From Methylobacterium marchantiae (GTDB lineage Bacteria > Pseudomonadota > Alphaproteobacteria > Rhizobiales > Beijerinckiaceae): a DNA stretch of 64,000 bases. Location of the stretch: NCBI RefSeq assembly GCF_022179405.1, contig NZ_BPQT01000027.1:48543-112542 (forward strand), written 5' to 3'. Position 1 is the stretch's first letter. The number at the start of each line of letters is the position of its first letter. A program made the position numbers and the translations under genes. The notes beneath the pieces are model-generated. The model made no database searches, was not told the DNA's origin, and saw nothing but the letters and a program-made list of their open reading frames with translations. This document shows positions 56,508 through 64,000 of the stretch, piece after piece.

Positions 56508-57077
56508 ATGACCAGCCCGACCCGACGCGTCCGCGTCCTCTTCGACGAAACCGCCATCGCGAACCGCAACGAGGAGCTCGCCGCCGCCATCGTGGCGGCA
56601 AAGCCCGAGAACCTTCTCGTCGTAGCGGTTCTCAAGGGCAGCTTCATGTTCGCGGCCGACCTGTTGCGGGCGCTGCACCGCTCCGGCCTGTCGCCGCAGG
56701 TCGAGTTCGTGCATCTGTCGAGCTATCGCAGCGGCACGGTGTCGTCGGGACAGGTGGCGATCCTACGCGATGTCGAGAGCGAGGTCCGCGGGCGCGACGT
56801 CCTCCTCGTGGACGATATCCTGGAATCGGGTCGCACGGTCGTCTTCGCCAAGGACCTGCTCATGGCGCGCGGCGCCAAGCGGGTCCTGACCGCGGTACTC
56901 CTCGAGAAGCCCGGCAAGCGCGCCGTGACGATCGATGCCGACTTCGTCGGCTTCACCTGCCCCGACGTGTTCGTGGTGGGCTACGGCATGGATGTGGCCC
57001 ACGAATACCGCCAGCTCCCCTTCGTGGGTCTCGTGGATCACGACAACAGCGAGCCCGACCTGTTCGGCGGCACCTGA
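56508..57077 (+). CDS. hpt: hypoxanthine phosphoribosyltransferase
   Basis: The 189-residue cytoplasmic enzyme salvages hypoxanthine (and guanine) to IMP (GMP) using PRPP. The PRPP loop VLLVDDILESGRTV, the KGS/DEVE-like VVAVLKGSFMFAADL and the C-terminal FVVGYGMDVAHEYRQLP with base-stacking residues are intact. Length fits the family. Located between the zinc-ribbon gene and a CpdR-like regulator, an arrangement common in this group. Confidence 0.95.
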   Translation: MTSPTRRVRVLFDETAIANRNEELAAAIVAAKPENLLVVAVLKGSFMFAADLLRALHRSGLSPQVEFVHLSSYRSGTVSSGQVAILRDVESEVRGRDVLLVDDILESGRTVVFAKDLLMARGAKRVLTAVLLEKPGKRAVTIDADFVGFTCPDVFVVGYGMDVAHEYRQLPFVGLVDHDNSEPDLFGGT

Positions 57078-57306
57078 GCGTATCTCGGGGACATCCGGAT
57101 CGCAGTAGCCTGACTCGGGTTCGCGATGGCAGCGCGGGGATCGTGCGAGGCCAGTGTCGTCCGGTAAAATGCCTGTGACGGCAGGGCGACATTTACGCAC
57201 ATCCGTTACGTGTCGGACAATGTCGCACGATCTGGTGCGCGATTGACCTTGACATACGACGTTCGTGGTAGCGCAGTCTCGGCGATCCAGTAGAGACAAA
57301 GAGTTG

Positions 57307-57672
57307 ATGGCGCGAATCCTCCTCGTTGACGACGAAGAACCCGTGCGCGGTTTCCTGAAGCGGGGTCTGGAGATCGATGGCCATTCCGTCGTCACGGCAT
57401 CGGACGGCAGCGACGGGCTCGATCGCCTGACGGAGGCGGACGGCGCGTTCGACCTGATGCTCACCGATATCCGCATGCCCTTGATGGACGGCATCGCCCT
57501 TGCCCTCGCGGCCAAGCGCGATTTTCCCGCCCTGACGATCCTTCTCATGACCGGCTTTGCCGACCAGCGCGAGCGCGCCCGCGGCCTCGATGCCATCGTC
57601 ACGGACGTGCTGACCAAGCCGTTCTCGCTGGCGGACCTACGCTCCACGGTGAACCGCGCCCTCGCCGCCTGA
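57307..57672 (+). CDS. cpdR: CpdR-like single-domain response regulator
   Basis: The 121-residue protein is a complete receiver without output domain. Acidic pocket ILLVDDEEPVRGFL, phospho-acceptor Asp in LMLTDIRMPLMDG, Thr in ILLMTGFADQ and Lys in DVLTKPFSL are all present. It resembles CpdR, which controls ClpXP-dependent proteolysis of cell-cycle regulators when unphosphorylated, and the position after hpt agrees with many rhizobial genomes. Other single receivers remain possible. Confidence 0.78.
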   Translation: MARILLVDDEEPVRGFLKRGLEIDGHSVVTASDGSDGLDRLTEADGAFDLMLTDIRMPLMDGIALALAAKRDFPALTILLMTGFADQRERARGLDAIVTDVLTKPFSLADLRSTVNRALAA

Positions 57673-57768
57673 GCGCGATATCCGGCGCGATATTTCGATG
57701 AAGCTTGGCCGCCGCTCGCTGCGTTGGCGAAGGGAGCGATACCTCCTTTCCCAGCGACGAGCCTTTTC

Positions 57769-58983
57769 ATGCCATCACGGACCACGACCCGCACTGCCGC
57801 CCTCGCCGCGGCCCTTCTCGCGGGAACGCTCCTGTCGGGACCCATCGCGGCCGAAGCGCAGACCGCACCGGCCGCGGCCGGTGCTCTCACCAAGGTCGCC
57901 AGTTTCGAGCATCAGGTGACCGGCGTCACCGTGGCGAAGGACGGGCGCATCTTCGTCAACTTCCCACGCTGGACCGAAGACAGCGCCGTCTCGGTCGCAG
58001 AGGTGAAGGACGGCAAGATCGTGCCGTTCCCCGATGCCGAGTGGAACGCGTGGCGCAACGCGCGCAAGGACGAGCTCTCGGCCGGCGACCACTGGATCTG
58101 CGTCCAGAGCGTCGTGGCGAGCCCCGACGGCAATCTCTGGGTGCTCGATCCTGCCACGCCCGCCATGGCGGCGGTGGTGAAGAATGGGCCGAAGCTCGTC
58201 GAGATCGACCTGAAGACCAACAAGCCCGCCCGCACGATCTCCTTCGACGAAGCGGTGGCGCCCCAGGGCTCCTATCTCAACGACGTCCGCTTCTCGCCGG
58301 ATGGCAAGACCGCCTACATCACCGATTCCGGAGCGAGCGGCGCCATCGTCGTAGTCGACCTCGCCAGTGGCAAGTCCCGCCGCCTCCTCGACGGCGATCC
58401 GACGACGCAGCCCGACAAGAGCGTGACCGTGACCTACGAGGGCAAGCCCCTGCGCCGGCCCGACGGGCGCGGCGTGGAATTCTCGGCCGACGGCATCGCC
58501 CTCTCGCCCGATGGCGCAACGCTCTACTGGCAGGCGATCAAGGGGAAGACCCTCTACAGCCTGCCGACGTCCGCGCTCACCGGCTGGCTGACCTCCTCGC
58601 TCGTGCCGGAAGCGCTCAGCGACCGGAGCCTGTCCGGCAAGGTCGAGACCGTGGGTGAGAACGGCCCGGCCGACGGCCTCATCATCTCGCGCAAGGACGG
58701 GCGGATGTACGTGACCTCGCCGCAGGACGATTCGATCAAGGTCCGCGACCTCTCGGCCAAGGGTTCTGCCCTCACCACTCTGGTCCAGGACAAGAGGCTG
58801 CGCTGGCCCGACACCTTCGCCGAAGGGCCGGACGGCACCCTCTACGTGACGACGTCGCGCATCCAGGATTCGGCCTTCTACAAGCCCGATGCCCCCGCGG
58901 CGCTACCCACCGACCTGTGGAGCATCAAGCCGTCCGCCACCGACGCCACCGGCTCGACGACGGCAAGCCCGCCGGCACGTTGA
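57769..58983 (+). CDS. exported Yellow/MRJP-family beta-propeller protein (1)
   Basis: The 404-residue protein has a signal peptide (AALAAALLAGTLLSGPIAAEA) and a six-bladed propeller of the Yellow/major-royal-jelly type: VTVAKDGRIFVNFPRW, VVASPDGNLWVLDPAT, SYLNDVRFSPDGKTAYITDS and YVTSPQDDSIKVRDLS. Function of bacterial members is unproven; they may be lactonases or dopachrome-like enzymes. It is the first of three exported propeller genes in tandem (gaps 74 and 33 nt). ATG 57769 lacks a strong ribosome binding site; its leader (gagccttttc) closely resembles that of the next gene. Confidence 0.85.
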   Translation: MPSRTTTRTAALAAALLAGTLLSGPIAAEAQTAPAAAGALTKVASFEHQVTGVTVAKDGRIFVNFPRWTEDSAVSVAEVKDGKIVPFPDAEWNAWRNARKDELSAGDHWICVQSVVASPDGNLWVLDPATPAMAAVVKNGPKLVEIDLKTNKPARTISFDEAVAPQGSYLNDVRFSPDGKTAYITDSGASGAIVVVDLASGKSRRLLDGDPTTQPDKSVTVTYEGKPLRRPDGRGVEFSADGIALSPDGATLYWQAIKGKTLYSLPTSALTGWLTSSLVPEALSDRSLSGKVETVGENGPADGLIISRKDGRMYVTSPQDDSIKVRDLSAKGSALTTLVQDKRLRWPDTFAEGPDGTLYVTTSRIQDSAFYKPDAPAALPTDLWSIKPSATDATGSTTASPPAR

Positions 58984-59057
58984 ACCGACCTGCGAGAGGC
59001 CCGACCTGTCCGCGTGGCAGGTCGGGCGCGTCCCCGTACCCCTTCACGAGCTTTTTC

Positions 59058-60029
59058 ATGCGCCGACGCGACCTCCTCTGCGGCATCGCCGCGACCGCCG
59101 TCTGGAGCAGGCCCGCCCTGGCGGCGCCGATCCTCCATCCGGACGATCCTCGCTTCGCCGAGCTGGTCGATCCTTCCGCTCGGCCGAAGATCCTCTACCG
59201 GGAGGGTCGTTGGTGCGAGGGCTTGTGCTGGGCGCCGCATCTCGGCGGCCTCATCGTCAGCGACGTCCGCTCGAACCGCATGCTGGTGATCGGCGAGGAC
59301 GGCGAGGTGAAGCCCTTCCGCGACCCTTCCAACAACGCCAACGGCAACATCCTCGACGCGGAGGGGCACCTCGTCACCTGCGAGCACCGCACCCGTCGCG
59401 TCGTGCGCCGCGCCTCCGACGGGACGATGACGGTCCTGGCGGACAGCTACGACGGCAAGCCTCTGAACTCGCCCAACGACGCTGCGCTGGCACCGGACGG
59501 CGCGATCTGGTTCACCGATCCCGTCTTCGGCATCACGGTGCCGGACGAGGGTATCCAGACGATCCCGGCTCAATCCGCGAGGCGGGTCTACCGGATCGAT
59601 CCGGCGGGCGAGGTGCAGGGCATGACCGATGCCGTGGGCCAGCCCAACGGCATCGCCCTCACGCCGGACGGCCGCACACTCTACGTCACCGATACCAGCG
59701 CCGCCCTCGACAATGCCGAGGGCGCCCGCACCATCCTGGCCTTCCCGGTGGAGGATCGCCGCCTCGGCCAGCCGCGGACCGTCGCGACCCTGGATGCCGG
59801 CGCCCCGGACGGGCTCGCCCTGGACGAGGCCGGACGGATCTACGCCGCCTGCGCCGATGGCGTGCGCGTCTACCTCTCGGATGGAACGCTGATCGGCCGG
59901 ATCGCCACGGCGACACCGGCCTCCAATGTCGAGTTCGGCGGCCCGGATGGGCGCCGCCTGTTCATCTCGGCCGGCGCCGTGGTGGCCTCCATCGATCTCA
60001 AGGTCCGTGGCGCGGCGAAGGCCGGCTGA
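59058..60029 (+). CDS. exported SMP-30/gluconolactonase-like protein
   Basis: The 323-residue protein has a Tat-type leader (MRRRDLLCGIAATAVWS) and an SMP-30 propeller: EGRWCEGLCWAPHLGGLIVS with the metal-binding Glu, NNANGNILDAEGHLVTCEH, SPNDAALAPDGAIWFTDPVF with Asn/Asp ligands, and NGIALTPDGRTLYVTDTSA. Such enzymes hydrolyse sugar lactones, here in the periplasm. ATG 59058 follows gagctttttc, near-identical to the leader of the previous gene. Flanked by two Yellow/MRJP-type genes, so the three probably share a pathway. Confidence 0.88.
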   Translation: MRRRDLLCGIAATAVWSRPALAAPILHPDDPRFAELVDPSARPKILYREGRWCEGLCWAPHLGGLIVSDVRSNRMLVIGEDGEVKPFRDPSNNANGNILDAEGHLVTCEHRTRRVVRRASDGTMTVLADSYDGKPLNSPNDAALAPDGAIWFTDPVFGITVPDEGIQTIPAQSARRVYRIDPAGEVQGMTDAVGQPNGIALTPDGRTLYVTDTSAALDNAEGARTILAFPVEDRRLGQPRTVATLDAGAPDGLALDEAGRIYAACADGVRVYLSDGTLIGRIATATPASNVEFGGPDGRRLFISAGAVVASIDLKVRGAAKAG

Positions 60030-60062
60030 TCGACCTCCAACCTCTGCAGGATCACGACATCC

Positions 60063-61253
60063 ATGACCCTCGTTCGACGTGACATGCTGGCGGCCGGCCT
60101 CGCCGGGTTCGCCGCCTTGAACAGCCAGGCTTCCGCGCAGGACAGGTCGGCCGCTTCCGCGGCGTCGGCAAAGCCAGTCGCCAGCGATACGGGAGTGCCC
60201 GGCCTCGAACTCGCCATGGTGGCCGATGCGCCCTCGAACCCCACCGGAATCACCGTCTCGCGGGGCGGCCGCATCTTCGTGATGATGCCGCGCTTCGACG
60301 CCAAGGTGCCCTTCACCCTCGGCGAGGTCATGCCGGATGGGAGCGTGAGGCCCTATCCCGACGCGGCGACCAACCAACCCGACCCGAAGAACGCTCAGGG
60401 CAGGCTGCTCCATGTCCCCAACGGCGTCATGGACCGGGAGGACAGGCTGTGGGTCCTCGATGCCGGGCTGCCCGACGGTTCGGGTCCGCCGATGCCGGGC
60501 AGCGCCAAGCTCGTCCAGTTCGATCTCACCCAGAACCGGATCATGCGGGTCGTGCCGCTGGAGGCCGGCGTCACGGCGACGTCTTCGCTCAACGACCTGC
60601 GGATCGACATCCGCGACGGACGGGCGGCGGCCTACATCACCGACCAGGGCCAGGACGGGCATGGTGCCATCCTCGCCGTGGATCTCGCGACCGGCCGCGT
60701 CACCCGGCGGCTCGCCGAGCATGCCAGCACCGAATCCCAGAAGGGAATCATCAAGCTGGTGGAGAACCGCCAGATCCTCCAACGAAAGGGAGACGCACCG
60801 CCGCGCCCCGTTCAGGGTGGCGCGAACGGCATTGCCCTCGGCCCCGACGGCAGCCGCCTCTACTACGCGCCGCTGATGGGCCGCCGGCTCTACGCGGTCG
60901 CGACCGCCGCGCTCCTCGACCCTGCCATCTCCGACGCCGAAGTCGCGGCCGGCGTGGAGGATCTCGGCGAGAAGGGCATGACCGGTGGCCTCATCGCGGA
61001 TTCGAAGGACCGCGTGTACCTCGCCCTGCAGGAGCACAACGCAGTCGGCCGGCGCGAGACGGACGGCACCATCACCATCCTCGCCACCGATCCCCGCCTG
61101 ATCTGGGCCGACACGTTCTGGATCACGCCCGACCGCTGGCTCTACATCACCGCGGCGCAGGTCAATCGCAACCCGGACTACAACAATGGCCGCGACATGA
61201 GGCAGCCGCCCTACGCGATTCTGAGGATGCGCATCGACGCCGACCCGGCCTGA
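60063..61253 (+). CDS. exported Yellow/MRJP-family beta-propeller protein (2)
   Basis: The 396-residue protein has a Tat-like leader (RRDMLAAGLAGFAALNSQAS) and the Yellow/MRJP propeller: GITVSRGGRIFVMMPRFD, GVMDREDRLWVLDAGL, SLNDLRIDIRDGRAAAYITD and NGIALGPDGSRLYYAPLMG. It is related to the first propeller gene of the cluster. Function unproven. ATG 60063. Its stop abuts the convergent histidine kinase stop (no gap), so transcription from both sides meets here. Confidence 0.87.
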   Translation: MTLVRRDMLAAGLAGFAALNSQASAQDRSAASAASAKPVASDTGVPGLELAMVADAPSNPTGITVSRGGRIFVMMPRFDAKVPFTLGEVMPDGSVRPYPDAATNQPDPKNAQGRLLHVPNGVMDREDRLWVLDAGLPDGSGPPMPGSAKLVQFDLTQNRIMRVVPLEAGVTATSSLNDLRIDIRDGRAAAYITDQGQDGHGAILAVDLATGRVTRRLAEHASTESQKGIIKLVENRQILQRKGDAPPRPVQGGANGIALGPDGSRLYYAPLMGRRLYAVATAALLDPAISDAEVAAGVEDLGEKGMTGGLIADSKDRVYLALQEHNAVGRRETDGTITILATDPRLIWADTFWITPDRWLYITAAQVNRNPDYNNGRDMRQPPYAILRMRIDADPA

Positions 61254-62597
61254 TCAGGGGAGGAGGTGTGTGAGGAGGGCGCGCAATTGCGCCGGCTTGA
61301 TCGGCTTGTGCACCAGTTCCGCGCCGATCAGCGCCACATGGGCCTCGATCTCGGCCGAATGGTCGGCGGTGGTCACGATCACCGGCAGGGCCGAGCGGGT
61401 CACGCCGCGCAAGTAAGTCGCCACGTCGAGGCCGCAGGCGCCGTTGTCGAGGTGGTAATCCAGGATCAGGACATCCGGCGGCGCCTGTCCCGCGGCGACG
61501 CTCTCTGCCACGCTCGCGAGGTCGCGGTGGGCGCTCACCTCGGCATCCCAGTTCTGGAGCAGGCGCTTCAGGGCATCGGTCGTCGCCGGATCGTTCTCCA
61601 CGATCAGCACGCGCGCTCCCGTGAGCCGCGTCGCGATCGGCGCGGGGCCAGCCACGCTCTCGGTCTGGCAGGGACTGACGGGGACGGTCAGGCACACGCG
61701 CGTCCCGTGGTGAAGCCGCGAATCCAGGACGAGATCGTGGTCGAGCGCCGTGGCCATGCGCTGGACGATGGAGAGACCGAGCCCGAGGCCGGGCTCGCCC
61801 TCGTCACCCCCCGAGCCGCCCCGGTAGAATTCCTCGAAGACGAGATGGCGCTCGCTCTCCCCGATGCCGCAGCCAGTATCGATCACCTCAATGCGACAGG
61901 TTCCGTCGCGCCGTCGCACCGCGATCAGCACGCCCCCGCTTCCGGTGTAGCGGATCGCGTTGGAGACGAGGTTCTGCACGATGCGCTGAAGCAGGATCGG
62001 ATCACTGTCGACCCGGATGTCCGGGCAGCGGACAGCGAGCCGCAGGCCCTTGCGCTCGGCCATCGGCATGAAGCTCGCAGCGATGCCGCCGAGGAGATCG
62101 GCGAGAGCGACCGGACGGATGACGGGACGGACGATCCCGGCATCGAGCTTCGAGATGTCGAGCAGCGTCTTGATCAGGTCCTCGATGGTCTGGAGGCCCC
62201 GCTCCACCTGGCCCGACATCGCCAGGGCTTCCGGGCCGAGCGGCATGTCGGACAGGGCCGAGGCCGAGAGGCGCGCGGCGTTCAGCGGCTGCAGCAGGTC
62301 GTGCCCGGCGGCGGCGAGGAAGCGCGTCTTCGAGCGGTTGGCGGTCTCGGCCTCCTCTTTCGCCGCGACCAGGGCGGAATTGGAGTGCTCCAGGCTGTGC
62401 ATCAGCCCGGTCAGTTCCTCGGTCCGCGAGCGAACGCGGCCCTCGAGCATGATCGCGGTCTGGAACAGCGAATAGGCACCGCCCTGCTGGTCCATGGTGC
62501 GCTCCACATGTGCCATCAGCGCCGCGTTGATACGCTCGAGCTTGGCGATGCGGCCGGCGGTATCATCGTCGGCGACACGGTGGAGTCCGGCCTTCAT
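61254..62597 (-). CDS. hybrid histidine kinase, FIST partner
   Basis: The 447-residue soluble hybrid kinase has an N-terminal coiled coil (about 10-95), a phospho-acceptor box AAAGHDLLQPLNAARL (His about 99), an ATPase domain (NLVSNAIRYTGSGG, DTGCGIGESE, GLGLGLSIVQRM) and a C-terminal receiver (about 325-445, VLILDYHLDNG with Asp). It has no sensor domain of its own. It is coupled by a 4-nt overlap to the upstream FIST gene; such kinases partner FIST (NosP-type) sensors, including the NahK-like kinases of Pseudomonas. Its output regulator is not nearby. Confidence 0.9.
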   Translation of the reverse strand: MKAGLHRVADDDTAGRIAKLERINAALMAHVERTMDQQGGAYSLFQTAIMLEGRVRSRTEELTGLMHSLEHSNSALVAAKEEAETANRSKTRFLAAAGHDLLQPLNAARLSASALSDMPLGPEALAMSGQVERGLQTIEDLIKTLLDISKLDAGIVRPVIRPVALADLLGGIAASFMPMAERKGLRLAVRCPDIRVDSDPILLQRIVQNLVSNAIRYTGSGGVLIAVRRRDGTCRIEVIDTGCGIGESERHLVFEEFYRGGSGGDEGEPGLGLGLSIVQRMATALDHDLVLDSRLHHGTRVCLTVPVSPCQTESVAGPAPIATRLTGARVLIVENDPATTDALKRLLQNWDAEVSAHRDLASVAESVAAGQAPPDVLILDYHLDNGACGLDVATYLRGVTRSALPVIVTTADHSAEIEAHVALIGAELVHKPIKPAQLRALLTHLLP

Positions 62598-63745
62598 GGA
62601 GCGGGCGGCCGGCCGATGGCGATGCCGGTGAAGGTCTGGTTGAGATGCATGGCCCGGTATTGCTCGCCATAGGTCTCGAACCCGACCACGTCGTAGCGGC
62701 GATAGAGGTCGCAGATGCCGTGGCGCACCTGCCGGCTCTCGGCATCGAGGCGGCGCAGTATGCAGTCGAAGCCGATGATGAGGTCGATGCCGCCCAGCGC
62801 CGCGTCGAGGCGGGCGAGTTCGCTCCGCGTGGTCTCCACGATGTCGCGCGGCTGGGCCAGGGTGAGCACGACGCCCTCGTCGATGGCGCAGAAGAAGCTC
62901 AGCGAGCCATCGTCGTTCATGCGGCGGATCGAGCGGCAGAAATACTCGCCCCCGACCTTCACCGCGAGGGGATAGGCGGCAAAGCTCATCGGCGTGAGTG
63001 CTTCCGGGTCGAGCCCCACCGCCATGGCGTATTCGCGGGCGGCGGGCTCGGCGTTCAATTCGTGGACGATGCGCTGCTCGTCGTCGGAGGCCGTGACCAC
63101 GAATTTCGTGGTCGTCGGCTCGAAATGATCGCTCTTGAAGATCTGGAACGGATATTCCGTCTCCACCAGCACCACCACGGCCGCCCGGCGATGGATCGCG
63201 CCCTCGTGGAGCAGCACCGTCTCGCGGAAATGCAGGTCGTCGCCGGCCGAACCGCCGACGAGGGGGATGCCGTCGAGGGCCCAGGCGATGGCCGAGACCA
63301 CCGTCTCCTCGGCATTGGCGAGACCGTCGATGAAGGACAGGGCGAAGCGCCGGCTCGGCGCCGGTTCGGGCGATTCCGCCCCGAGGACCCGTCGCAGGGC
63401 ACGGACGGACGAAGCCGTGCGCGCCACGTCGAGATGGTCGATGGCATCAAGGATGGCGGAGACGACACGGAAGCCCTTCGCCGGGAACGCCACCACGACG
63501 AGCCCACGCTCCAGGCCTCCGGCCGGGCAGATGCCACCCGACATAGTGCATCCTGTGATGGGCGTGCCGGGGAAGGCGTCCTTGAGGGCGGCGCTCAGGT
63601 CATCGACGACGTAATCGGGAGAGAAGAAGACCAGCAGATGCGAGAGGCGGGATGGGCCGATACCGGCAGCGACCTCGGCCACCGCCCCGGCAGCCGTCGC
63701 GACGACCGTCCAGGCGGTCCTGATCCCGCACAGATGCTCGCGCAT
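62594..63745 (-). CDS. FIST-domain sensor protein (NosP-like)
   Basis: The 383-residue cytoplasmic protein has a FIST_N domain (about 30-215; SRLSHLLVFFSPDYVVDDLS, GCTMSGGICPAGGLERGLV, GLANAEETVVSAIAWAL) and a FIST_C domain (about 225-370; NAEPAAREYAMAVGLD, then IIGFDCILRRLDAE). Members such as NosP bind haem and sense NO; others sense amino acids. ATG 63745 is chosen because AAGGAGG lies 8 nt upstream; the upstream GTG (63763) lies before that site. It overlaps the hybrid kinase gene (ATGA). Confidence 0.88.
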   Translation of the reverse strand: MREHLCGIRTAWTVVATAAGAVAEVAAGIGPSRLSHLLVFFSPDYVVDDLSAALKDAFPGTPITGCTMSGGICPAGGLERGLVVVAFPAKGFRVVSAILDAIDHLDVARTASSVRALRRVLGAESPEPAPSRRFALSFIDGLANAEETVVSAIAWALDGIPLVGGSAGDDLHFRETVLLHEGAIHRRAAVVVLVETEYPFQIFKSDHFEPTTTKFVVTASDDEQRIVHELNAEPAAREYAMAVGLDPEALTPMSFAAYPLAVKVGGEYFCRSIRRMNDDGSLSFFCAIDEGVVLTLAQPRDIVETTRSELARLDAALGGIDLIIGFDCILRRLDAESRQVRHGICDLYRRYDVVGFETYGEQYRAMHLNQTFTGIAIGRPPAP

Positions 63746-63985
63746 CCGCGTGTCCTCCTTCACGGCCCCGCTCCCTCGCCAGCATGCGTCGGCTTTGCGC
63801 CTCGACGTCTAGCGGTGAGAAGTATGTCGGTGCGGGAAACGCAGCGCAATGGCGGCGGCAGAGAGCGCAGAGCGAGCGTTCGAACGGGTCGTGTCCCAGG
63901 CGGTGGTGTAGCTGAGGGGTGGTCATCGGCGGTTGCCGGGTAGGGTCGGGTTGCGACGACCAACCCCGAACCCGAGAGACCCCCG

Positions 63986-64000
63986 ATGACCGACGAGATC
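63986..64000 (+). CDS. possible start of an IS256-type transposase (3' end outside window)
   Basis: Only five codons (MTDEI) lie within the window. The opening and the preceding GC-rich leader (ccgaacccgagagacccccg) look like the left end of IS256-family elements found in this group, from memory. The transposase body is outside the window, so identification is tentative. The left terminal repeat, if real, should lie within about 63880-63985. Confidence 0.3.

Noticed and set aside
62645-63943. Plus-strand open frame opposite the FIST gene
   Set aside because: Antisense shadow; FIST domain evidence is strong on the minus strand.

Overview
The window is GC-rich, densely coded alphaproteobacterial chromosome, most likely Methylobacterium/Methylorubrum or a close relative. 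The basis is the long GC-rich shadow frames on the opposite strands, an EcfG-type general stress sigma factor with a NepR-like domain, HWE histidine kinases, a CpdR-like regulator beside hpt, a DUF6894 protein and large NAD-glutamate dehydrogenase. Genus is inference from gene content, not from a marker gene.

Layout. 1-4 kb: 3' part of a large NAD-dependent glutamate dehydrogenase, a decayed IS5-type transposase and tRNA-Thr(TGT). 4.4-6.3 kb: two signalling genes (GGDEF and LuxR outputs) whose receiver domains both lack the phospho-acceptor Asp. 6.3-12.2 kb: an orphan cytochrome bd subunit I, an FkbM-type methyltransferase, DNA topoisomerase IB, and a coupled glycosyltransferase/METTL20-like methyltransferase pair. 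12.2-18.5 kb: small exported proteins, a NarL-type regulator, three Crp/Fnr regulators and a DUF6894 protein. 18.5-24.6 kb: sugar metabolism and oxidation, with phosphoglucomutase, an SDR, a cupin, and a GMC dehydrogenase coupled to an unusual alpha/beta-hydrolase/small-subunit fusion. 24.9-30.8 kb: two convergent HWE kinase loci and a UV-damage endonuclease.

31-40 kb holds a complete high-affinity K+ uptake operon in the order 27-aa orf, kdpF, kdpA, 61-aa membrane orf, kdpB, kdpC, kdpD, kdpE. It contains two extra small membrane ORFs and two inserted intergenic repeats. 40-42.4 kb: psd, pssA and mscL (membrane lipid synthesis and osmotic release) run divergently from kdp, so K+ import, phosphatidylethanolamine synthesis and the osmotic safety valve sit side by side. 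42.4-50.3 kb: an outer-membrane protein, a diguanylate cyclase gene interrupted by an in-frame TAG, a NepR-EcfG fusion sigma factor with a plausible target promoter nearby, a DJ-1/PfpI protein, an amino-acid permease and an MBL-fold hydrolase. 50.3-53.7 kb: a small-gene region with palindromes, two uncharacterised coupled ORFs, exported small proteins and a DUF218 protein. 53.8-57.7 kb: ftsEX, a zinc-ribbon protein, hpt and a CpdR-like regulator. 57.7-63.8 kb: three exported beta-propeller (Yellow/MRJP, SMP-30) genes and a FIST sensor/hybrid-kinase pair. The last bases look like the start of an IS256-type element.

No CRISPR array, prophage, rRNA or replication origin was seen. The strongest candidates for something new are the NepR-EcfG single-chain sigma factor, the extra membrane peptides of the kdp operon, and the hydrolase/GMC-subunit fusion with its Cys-motif dehydrogenase.
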